A stretch of DNA of 64,000 nt from positions 51,459,419-51,523,418 of the forward strand of contig CM055911.1 in the NCBI GenBank assembly GCA_029582155.1, written 5' to 3'. Source of the DNA: Panopea generosa (taxonomy: Eukaryota > Mollusca > Bivalvia > Adapedonta > Hiatellidae). Position numbers and translations under genes: made by a program. Shown in pieces: positions 12,101 to 24,100 of the stretch (positions are counted from its first letter, which is position 1; every line of letters starts with the position of its first letter). The notes under the pieces were generated by a model. The model was given only the letters and a program-made list of their open reading frames with translations, was not told the origin of the DNA and ran no database searches.

Positions 12101-15100
12101 GGTTAACCTTCCATGATCCCAACGAAAGGTTAATTGATCATCTGTAAGCTCTCGATGGCATATAAATGATGCTAATTACTCAAACAAACAATTGATAAAA
12201 ATAGGTTGTCATAAACTGTGTAATTTTGTGTTTTTATCGCCAGTGTTTTATTGCTTAAATCTTTTGCAGAGGCCGGTAAGCATAAAACTAAAAGTAAGAA
12301 GAACAAAAGTGGGTCTCCTAAACCAAAAGCATTGAATGATATCCCAGCTGGTTCTGATGTTGTCATCAATCCAGGTTTGTTTAATCTAGTCCTATTAGTT
12401 TATTATACTGTATTTTGTAAATCAGCTTTCATGCAAACTAAACATGTGGAATCAAATGAAATGATATAAATAAACAGTAAACCAGGGACCTCCCTTTACT
12501 TTGGGGGAATGGAGCCAGGGCCCTCTGAGGGGAGAATTTATATTTACTGGACGGGATAAACGTCCGAAAGAGGGCTCTGGTAAACATAAGTTAAATACAA
12601 AGCTTTGTAACCGACAACATGTAAAATTTTTACATTTACAAAAAAAAATTAAGTAATAAAAGCATAAAGCTTCAAGGCAATATAGATCTAATTCACTTTC
12701 ATATAAATTATTTAAAGCATTTTCCATGGATGACGCCTTTTTTTTTTAAAGACTTTTATTTTTCGATAAAACAGCTTGAGTCAAACTATTTTTTTCATTC
12801 CAAGCTATTATGTATTCATACTCATTTACTACGCAGGGGTTACTTTAAATTTTCATTCTTATACTTAACTTGAGGAGTGTTTCAAACTAAAAAATATAAA
12901 GGATTAACATATTTTTATGCCCCCCCAAAATTTTTTTTGGGTGGCATAAAGTAATCGCAGCGTCCGTCTGGCCGTCCTTCTGTCCAGTTTTTCCTTTCCA
13001 GCCTGTAACTTTGTCATGCATAGATGGATTTTGTTGATACTTGCAACAAATGATCAATAGAACATGACGACGTGTCGCGAGTAAGATCCACACCCGTACC
13101 TTAAAGGTCAAGGTCACAATTTCAGTTTGTTTGACAACACTTTGAGTTTATGTGAGATTTCGTTTCTGGCCTGTAACTTTGTCATGCATAGATGAATTTT
13201 AATGATACTTGCTACAAATGATCAACATAACATCATGACATGTTGGGGGGCATGTGACACTTAACAGTGACATTTCTTGTCACATGTCCTGTGGAAAGAG
13301 TGATAGTCATTCTCGTGTCGGGTCAGTTGATATTGCCTTAGGTTAATACAAAAAGACATATATGTATTAAATACTATTAACTTGGTTTTTCTACTCTGTA
13401 TGATTATAGCACGTGTGCTTCCGGTTAAGAATAGAATTACTGCTCATCTCTGCAGAGGGGTAGGAATCCTCCGAATGGGTGTCGTGTTCATTTTATCATT
13501 TTTTGTCATGTTCACTATTGTGGTTAAATTATCAATCCCTGTGTGGTTTCAGGGAGCCATATGAGTGATGGCAAGAATAGGATACTCATAGTGGCTCATA
13601 CATGTCGTAAGAAGCTACAATTTGAGTAATACTATAGAATTTGCTGAAACTCTGCAGTTCTGCAGGTATCAAGGTTCTAGGTTCATTTTGCATATTCATT
13701 TGTTGGTGTATTTTTTTTAAATCTGTATGTTAATTTGTTGTTTTTGTACATGTAGAGTGAACCTGGAATCTTCCTTCCTGTTGGCGTCAAATAACCTATA
13801 ATGTGTTGGTACGCCGTAAAACTCTATTCATTCATTCATTCTGTATGATTATAGAACTATTCAGTAAAAGCAGTCTTATTCAGTGTTGTCAGTTTGATTG
13901 ATGCTTGAGTTGTAGTATTAACTCGTCATACTTTCAGTTTAGATTGATTGATTTATTGAATATTAAGCATACTTTTTATGGCATTGAGGGCTAACAGACG
14001 ATCGGTTAACTTAATAACTGTTTTCTGGGATCCTGGAAGGTAAACCAGTACTTGAGCCCACCCCATATCCGCAAGAAACTGATAACTTTCCCACTTAACT
14101 TAGCAGTGAGAGATGAATGATAATGAGACAATGTTGTATATCAACTGTCACAGAGGTTTCAGTTTAGATTAATTGAAATAGACATCTGTTTTGTGATGCT
14201 GTTTAATTGATTGATTGATTGAATATTTAGCGTCATTTTATGCCATCGAGGGCTAACAGACGATCAGTTAACCTAACCACTGTTTCCTGGGATTAACGAG
14301 TACTCGAGCACACCCCGTCTCCGCAAGTAACTGATAACTTTCCCACTTGAATCAGTGGTGAGAGACGAATGATAATGAGACACCATGTCGTATATCAATC
14401 ATCACGGAGACTGTTGCCGGGCGGGGGATTCAAACTCACAACCCCTGGATTGATAGACGCGTAACCAACTGAGCTAATCAGGCCCGGCTGATGCTGTTTA
14501 AGTACTGACTTTAAATAAGATACTGTCACTAGGGACTTATATAGAGATGGATAAGAAACTGATTGAGATGTCATGAATGCCCGTGTATTCACGCGAATTC
14601 TTGCAAAATCTCATTTTCAAATATCCTATCTTCAATTCATCTCAGAAATCAAAATTCTTTTTTTGCACAATAGATTTCTTCACAAAATGAGACCATTCCT
14701 TGCAAAGTTTGCTTCAAATTGTTACAGTACTTATGATTTATATACAAAATTTGTATACTGCAACTAAGAAATCAAGGAAAGTACTTTTATGTCAAATTGC
14801 AATATTTTAAATTTAAGATCATTTTGCATATTTGAAACCTTATAAAACATACACTTTACATTTCATGTAACAGAAATCATTTGCCTGTGAAATTTGAATG
14901 ATTAATTTGCCAAATTACTAATTCTTTGCATGCTAGTTTAACAACATTCAGCAGAGAGATGTAAGTTTCCTATCCTTCTATAGAAGTTCTTACTGTCACA
15001 TTGTCTAGAAAAAGCAGAGATATGGACAAATTCATCAACAGTTTGAGACTCGTACCATACTAATATTGATAAAAAATTAACTTTCAAATAATACTTATTA

Positions 15101-18100
15101 AACAAGCAAATTACTATATATATTTATAGAAACCAGCAGTTTTAATGATTATTTAACAGAAAATATCACAGGATTACATTTCTTACCCATAATTGTATGC
15201 TTTATAATACTGGGTTTTACAGAAATGTAAGATTTTGAGTCTTATGTGTCAGGCCCTGGTTTCACAAAAATACTTAAGTCTCTTATTTTACTTAAACTCG
15301 ATAGTGTGCTCAATTTTATACTTAAATTGAGCACACTATTTGAGTTTAAGTAAAATAGCAGACTTAAGTATTTTCGAGAAACCGGGCCCAGATTTTTTCC
15401 ACCATTTTGGGAAGCTGCCCATACCCTTGGAATTGGGAATTTTAGCGACGTTTTTATTAACATTGGGAATTTTTTGCAATAAATATATTTGTTTAACTCC
15501 ATGAAAATGTGAACACTTGCTTCTCTGGCCATTTAATTAAAGAATCAATGTCATACTCAATTCAGAATGTGGGGAAACTTGTTTTATTTTATCAAGAAAT
15601 TATGGCAAGTTTCAATTTAAAATTAATGAAGCTTTCAATTGGGATTTTACCACTCAGTTGGGAAAAAAAGATACTATTCGCCAATGTTGGGAATATGACC
15701 CAATAACGGCTATAAAAATGGCTGGGAAAAAACACTTGATTTAGGTCCAGGGCTGCTTTTTCAGCACCATTAAACATCAAGCAAGTTTGCTCCGTCTGGT
15801 TACCTAAAATTATCACGTACTGCTTTCTAAGCTGAGGCTGAATCAGTATGCAGGAAAATATGTTGGTTTACGTAAGCAGCTCTGTTGTTATGTACTTTAT
15901 AGTTATCAAAAGTTACATGAAAGTATTCACATTGTGAAATAATCATATGTATGTATTTTGCAGCATATGGACTTCCATATGGGGCAGCCAACTTCTTGCG
16001 CCAGCTTCAACTTCAAGGTCATGAGGGTCAATACGGTGCAAACCCCATCTTTAATTCTCGTCTCGCATCATCAACTCCCGATCCAGAAAAGCACCTGAAT
16101 GACTCAAGCTCTGTCAAGCTTCAAAGTAACTTGGTGAAAGACCAGTCAGTGCAGGATGTCCCAGAACGTGATGTGTCGTCCGTTTCAACAATCCCTCCGA
16201 GTTATAACCACTTGCAGAACATGGCAGATATGGTTGACATTTACAAAAGGTTAGAACTGAAAAAGTATCAGCAATTACAGGAAGCCGCAGTGCTAGCAGA
16301 AATTGAAAAAATAACAAATGTGCCGAATCAAAATAGTCATGACGATAGCACTGCTGATAATTCAAAGTCAGCTTTTCAAGGTCAAATGCAAACTCAATTT
16401 GGAAGTGACCTTCAAGGTCAAGGTCAGTCTTCTGATCAAAGTGCAGAAATGAGGCATTCTGGTGGGTTTGTTGGAACGACGAGTTTGGGATTCAGTACAA
16501 ATCTTCAGCAGGTTACACCTGATTTAAAACAGACAGGTTTCCAACCTATTCAGGGTGATTCCCCATTCCAGACTGGATCTCTTCCTCCGTCTAGAAATGC
16601 TGATGACGGTGAGATGAGAAGGGATAGCAGTCTAACCACATTTCAGCATTACCTTTCTAGAGAATCGACTGGATTTCTTCCGCCTAAAAGTTGGATAAAT
16701 GAAGGCAAACAATTACAACAACAACAGCAACAGCAGCAGCAACAACAGAGTACTAATCTAACCCAAGGTCAAGGACAAACTACATGCATAGAACCTCTAG
16801 TATTGACCAGGCAGCCTGTAATATGTGATGCAGAGCGGGAGATAGGAATTCCTGTATCAGATAGAAGTGAGAAATCAGATACTATCAGTAATGGCACTGA
16901 CTATGCAGTACTTCCCATAGGTAAAGGTGTAAATCAGCAGAATTTAGGTCAAAAGGTTGCAGCAGGATTGCCAAGGAACAGCAATGTGGTATTTGAGAAA
17001 GAGAAAAACCAAAAAGGAGCAGAAACTGATGAAAAGAAATCAGAAAAGTCAAGCTCAAGTTCTCAAGGTCAAACCTCAATTCATGAGATACCAGAAAGAG
17101 ATGTACCCAAAGTATCTGCACCTGAGCTAGAAGCAAATGCTCCTAGCGAGGGAACATTTACAGTGGGTTCCCAGAACACACACTCTCAAAATGTATCTGA
17201 TATAAGTACACCCAGACATCAAAATATATCTGAAATCAGTAGCTCTGTCAGTCAAGGTGGTAGAGTTGTATTCATACCACATGATTCTAGTACACAGAAT
17301 GTGATTGGTTACATCCCAGGGATGTCTCTGGTTGCTGGCACAAATCCACCAATCAGCTTGCCCGTTACATATGAAGTTGCTCCAGGACATTTGCAGGGAA
17401 CTAGTACAGCATCTTCTATAGTTGGTACCCAGGGACAGTCAGTTTCTCAACTGACAGCTCAGACAGTACCTCAAGATGGGACAGCCTATCACAGTGCTGC
17501 CCACTCTCAGGTGATAGCTGCCGGTGATGTTGGCGTGAGAAAACTGAGATATCTCTTAAAAGAACTCAAGGAATGTAACAGAGTTTCCAGTAAGTTAAAT
17601 TATATTTCTTATATGTATGTTATTATATTAATTGCTGATACAGTTTGTTATTTGATTGGTCATTTTACTGTCACATGTATGATATATTAAGTCTTTGTAC
17701 TCAGTATTATTCTACCAGAGTGGTAGTGCGGTGGATAGAGTGTTGACTGCAAGAGGATGTGGCTTCGATCTCAAGTTATCTAAAAAATCAGCATTTATTA
17801 ATGGTTCTACTTAGGAATTGGACTCTAGACAGAGAGAGTGGTTCATACATGATATTTTTAATTGTCCAGAAAAGCAAGAAAAATTGGACGAAACAAAATT
17901 GCCGTACAGTTTGTATACATATAACACAATTCTATACAAGTTTTGATGACAGTCGCAGGAAATTCAGGGCCAATTTACTATAAGTGTTGCTAATCAGACC
18001 AAATATTCAAGATTAGAATTTAATGTTCTTTGTATTTTAATTTAAACACAGAAAAGTACAAAAATTGTATATGTTAAAAAGATTTTTCTTTAAATTTGCA

Positions 18101-21100
18101 CTCTGTTGGATTTATGCCTATCTTTTTATATTTTTATATTGTAAGTTGAACAGCTTTATATTAATCTGAGACTGGGCCTGGTTAGTTCAGTCGGTAATAT
18201 GTCTGACAATCATTCAAGTGATCATGAGTTAAAATCTTCCTTCGGCCACAGTCTCTGTGATGATTGATATATACAACATTGCATCTAATAATCAATCGTC
18301 TCTTACTTCTGATTGAAATGGGAAAGTTATCAGTTACTTGCGGCAATGGGTCTGCCTGTGTACTGGTAAATCTTCCAAGATCCCAGGAAACAGTGGCTGA
18401 CCATCTCTAGCCCTCATTGACATAAACATGATAGCATGCTATAAACTCAAAACAAACTGAATCTGGGTGTCTATCAATTTAAATATTTATGTAGTTATTA
18501 AAATGATTACAACTTTCCTTCTGTGAAGTAACATTACTTTCTCCATGTCACGACAGAAGATGTTGAGATAAGCCGACTGGCTACAGATATAGACAATGCT
18601 GTCAATGCAATTCCTCAATTGGCACTGACGTTCAATCTTCAGACTGAGATAGACTTGGCCATCCAGCCGTTACGAAGTGAAAACAGTCAGTTAAGAAGGT
18701 AAGTTTAATTATCACATAATTTATCGTGCAGGAGTATAATTAACCGAGATATATTTTTTATATTAACTTGGTGTAATTTCACTTCTGAATCCTTGCTTGG
18801 CGTTTTCCATATAACTTGGGTCTCGTACTTGCCCAACTTTATAAAGGATGTCAATTTGACATTTTTAAAATTATTTTGAGACGTTACATCATGAAGTCTG
18901 GCGGAAACTAATATGTGTGATTTATTCCCGTTCGTTATTAAGGTGAATTGTTTAACAGATGGTAAATTTACCATATTCCTGAGTTGATTGATTAAAAATA
19001 ATCCTACATTCATGGACATTTATAATTGAATCTATTCAACTCATTGGAAAAAATGATATAATGCTCGACAGTGCCTTGCATAATATATTTTGTTTCTCGT
19101 TTAATAAATTCAATAAAAAATGAGCACTTACGTACATATAAGATTCTCTATTTATTACATGTACGTGTAGTTAGTCTGTTGATGGTGTCTTTTGGATAGT
19201 TTTTTGGAGGAATACTGTTAATTTTTATGACAAGCAACACATTCATTGCAAAATATTTTAATTATGTTTTTTTTATTTAAAATCTATTCATACTGTAAGC
19301 TATAAAGTATATACTGTAGTTAGGCTTCTGTAACAATTTCATTACAATTAACTATATTTTTTTAAGTTTAAAAAATGAAGAAAAAAGTCGGAAGTCTTTG
19401 CATCTCAAAAATTTTTGTACAAAAATATTGTGACACCTGAAGGCATTTTATTAACAAAAAGCTATCACACATTTAGAAAGTGATAATATTTATAATAAAG
19501 TTCTTATGATGATGAAGTAAGTGACATTATTTTCAAATTTTTATTAAGAAAATCATAAAATAATTTTTTTTAGTGAAATGGACTATTGGTTATTAGGTTA
19601 CTTAATCTTTGGGAGGCTGCTGGATTGCGGACGAGCTCTATCATTTTTGATCAATTTCAATCATGACTATAATTTCCTTACAATTTTTTATTTTAATCAA
19701 ATTTTGTGGATAGGCACATTATTTGAAAAGGATTGACAGACTTAAAAGTTTGTGGAAAGAGCAGGACTTGAACTTACAACCTTAGCGAAGAGTAGTAAGT
19801 GATCTTGAGATGGCCCGTTATACCACTCGGCTATGAAGAACTGACTATATATTGAAATTTACTGTAATGATTTTTTTATTTTTCTTCTTCAGAAAACTGA
19901 GACTTCTCAATCAGCAGCTGAAAGAGAAAGAACTGAGTGAACAGGGACCCAGAGATATCAATTTTGAGAGTAAGTTTATAATTATGTAATAAATAATGTT
20001 TAATTAGTCCGTTCTTAAAAATGAATTTATTTGCCGTGCTCCTACCTACTCAAAGATTTTTGGCTACCCAAAATTTTTTATTGACTTGTAAAGCATTGAA
20101 TTTCTTTTTATGATTCTGTCTATACAAAATCTGGTTAAAAATATAAAATTAGAATATAGCTACCTACCTACCGACATGAAATATACTGGGTTGGAGCACA
20201 GCAAACAAATATTTTTTAACCCTTTACTTCATATAGACACCTTTTGACACCTTTAATATAGACACCTTTGGACACCTCATAAAGAAGGCTTTAAAATTGT
20301 TGGGTGAATTATGTTTATATTAACTGACAGAGTGGAAAACAATGCAGGAAGTGTTCCGATTGCTCGTTACGAGCAATCTGAACTATTCCTGCACTGTTTT
20401 CAAAGGCCTTCTATGATTGGTGCCGGAAAACGCGTATCTATGGAGCAAAGGGATACAAAATCTGGTATAAATATAAATTAGAATATAGATACCTACCTAC
20501 CAACATGAAATATACTGGATTGGAGCACAGCAAACAAATATTTTTTTAAGATGGCTAAGGTAAAAAGTTAAAATTCTGTGTTTGCTGTCTCCTTCCCTAC
20601 CCATCAAAAAAATGCCTAGTCATAATATAATTTTCAGATTTTAGAAATAGTTTATGATTAATTGCATCCAGGTATGATAATGTATGACATTTATTGTATT
20701 TTTTTAAACTATTATATTTTTGGATATTGAAAAAAAAAATTTCCCAACCCACCTACCCAAATTTAAAATTTATAAAAAACCAGGCTGTGAGAGAGGAAAA
20801 AATTGTTTTTTTGAATGTTGGCTATTTAAAGCTTTTTTGTATTAAACATACTTTATCAAGTAGAAGATGTTGATTGGAAAGTGTTAGAACTCTCTACTGA
20901 AATACATTTATTTTTTATGGCAGTGTCTAACAATTCAAAATTACAAAATATTTTCTAAAAAGGTTAGTATGTAAAGTTTACATAAAACAAATGAGAAACA
21001 GTTAAACTAGAAGATTAAGTAGTTTAATATGACTTTGTATTAAAGAAAATAAAAGGTCTGCTTTGGTTGTGTGGTTTGAGACAGTCTTGAGATCACTAGC

Positions 21101-24100
21101 CTCTCACCACTGAGGACATGGGTTTGAGCCAAGTTCGGTTCTAAAACATTTATGAGAAAACTTTGCCGTTTATGGTCAGAAGGACTGGTTCTTCAAATAT
21201 TTATTCAGAGATCTTTCCCAACCAGTAAATATGGACTTAATATATCACCTGTAATATGTTGGAAATAGTGTTGAACAGCATTAAAAAATACAAATTATTC
21301 AAGTCGTCTAAACATCTTGTTTTCAGTTTTGCATCTTCAAACAAGCAATCAGGCCTTGCAGAGAGTACTGAAGGAAGAAAAGGAGGTCAAGACGAGACTC
21401 GCAGCTGAAGTGCAATATGTCCATGCTGAAATACACAAGATGAAGGTTGAAAAGTCAAAACTCATCGCTGATGTGAGCGAGAAGGTAAGCGATATCCATT
21501 CCATTAAAAAAGAATCTTGTTTTCTTGTTTGTTTATCATTGAATTTATTAAACAAGTTGGCAAAAAAAATACTATGCAAGTCTCTGCAGCATATTATTTT
21601 TGTCAATGAGTTCATTACATTCAATAATAAATGAGCAGGAATGTAAGATTCTTTTTTATGACATAACTCAGGAAGTGTTACATTTGCCATTTATTATTCA
21701 GATAACCTCTATAAGGAACTAGTAAAAATCTGGCATATTATTTTCTGTTTGTCATAATAATGACATGACATAATGTCTCAAAGTAATGTCATATGATTTT
21801 GACAAGTTTACAACATTTATTGATTCAGAAAAGTCGGAAAGTAGCTTGGCATTTTACATATGAAAACAGAGCTATATGGAAAATGCATAGAGAAGAATCA
21901 GTGGTGATTTTAAGCTAGGTTATTATTATACAATTATGGACTTTTCAACTGTGCAATATGATGAGCTATGCACCAGAAAAAATAATATTGACCGAAGCCA
22001 TAACTGTTTTATTGAATGAATTATAAATAAATCAATTCTGAGCCTTTACTTGTTTTTTCATATGGAAAATGATAAAAAGTCACCAAGTTAAGATCATAAA
22101 AATTTTATGTGCCAATAGTGGGCCTATTTCCATAAATAAAACGAAAGAAGTTTAACTTAAAAAAAATATATTGAAAACAAAATTCCCAGGGTGGGATTTG
22201 AACCATTTTATAATAGTAACATAAATACAATGATCCCAATATATTTTTATTGTTCAATTTGTAACATATATAAATACTTTGGAAAAAAAAAAATATTTTG
22301 AAATTTTTTTCAGGAGACCACCCAATTAAAACTGCGCCAGGAGACATTGTTAGACACGCAGAACATGCGGCATGAAATTGACATGATGCGCAAAGAGTAC
22401 GAGGTCACAGCGAATAAATTGGAGGCACTTGAAAAGGAGAATCATATCCTTCAGATTACACTGCAGCAGAGAGATGCAGAAATAGAGAGACAACAGGAAA
22501 TAGTGGAGTAAGTTCGGAAATTAATTTTTTTCCCATAACAGCAGTTATAGGATGTAGTTAAACTTGTCTTACATGTCAGCAGCCACCCAGGGAAAGTAGC
22601 AAAAGTGGTCTTTTAAGACACGTTGTTGCTTAATACAGGTTAACTTGCTTTGAAAGCATAAACATGGGAATTAGCAAATTTGGCTGCTTAAGAGAAGTTA
22701 CTGCTCAATAGAGGTGACCGCGTACATAGGTTTAACTGTATTTTGTTTGTAGGTAGGGTGTCTTAGTTACTGCGAAGGGGTAAATAGTTTGTGGTGTTTT
22801 TATTTTCGTTATATTTCCAGTAAGGATGTGTGAGTTTTAAAAACTGTAAATAAATTCCCCCCAAAGTGGCTATAAGACAACAGTTTATTTGTTGTTCCTG
22901 TATGGTTAAGATCTGTTTCCGTTTATGCAGGGGAGGTTAATGGGAACACTTTTACTATGCAGGGGAGGTAAATGGAAACACTTTTACTATGCAGGGGAGG
23001 CAAATGGGAACACTTTTACTCTGCAGGGGAGGTAAATGGAAACACTTTTACTATGCAGGGGAGGCAAATGGGAACACTTCTACTATGCGGGTGAGGCAAA
23101 TGGGATCACTTTTACTATGCAGGGGAGGCAAATCGGAACACTTTTGCTATGCAGAGGAGGCAAATGGGAACACTTTTACTATGCAGGGGAGGCAAATCGG
23201 AACAATTAATTATTTTACTTGGCAGGGGAGGCAAATGGGAACAATTTTACTATGCAGGGGAGGCAAATGGGAACAATTTTACTGTGCAGTGGAGGCAAAT
23301 GGGATCACTTTTACTATGCAGAGGAGGCAAATGAAACAATTTTACTATGCAGGGGAGGCAAATGGGAACAATTTTGCTATGCAGGGGAGGTAAATGGGAA
23401 CAATTTTGCGACAACTGGATCAGATTTATGCTTAAAATTAAACAAACTATTTTAAATTAATACTTTATTTTGATATTTACATTCACAATTTCAGATGATA
23501 ATAATATCCCCCTGCAATTTGAAGAATGGTGATATTTTTCAGCTTTTGTCAAATTTGACAGGAGCACCTTTTCTTTTCAACTTAATATTGGTTTATAAAA
23601 TGGGGTCGGGTCAATAGTGGGGACATCCGTGTGGACAGACATTTCTAGTTTACTGCAGCAGTGGTCTAGGGGGAGAATGTCTGTCTTTCACATGGAAGAC
23701 CAAGGGTTCGATCCCCGGACGGGTCATACCAAACAGCTGGAAAATGGTACATGGCCCTCAGCAATAAGAGGATAGTTCTAGGTCAGTTTGGCCAGGTGTC
23801 AGTAAAATGTGACTGGGTGGGATATCGTACACTGTGTTTACGACATGAAACTCAAGTGTGATAGCGCTTAGAATACTGTCTCAAGTAGATGCCTCTGCTA
23901 TATGACTGAAAAATGGTTGAAAGCGACATTAAACACCTTACAAACAAACATTTTTAGTTTTATTAGAAACATTGCACACCGTTGTTTTTACCATACAGGA
24001 CAATGAAGGAGAGTATATCTGACCTGCTGCATGAACTGGATCAAAGTAAGACAGGGGAGAGAATGTGGGACCACAACAACAGCTATGGACTGCATAAACT

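Noticed and set aside
22989-23393. 134-codon frame in a CCDC14 intron
   Set aside because: It is the 32-bp minisatellite translated; exon 9 joins exon 10 in phase without it.
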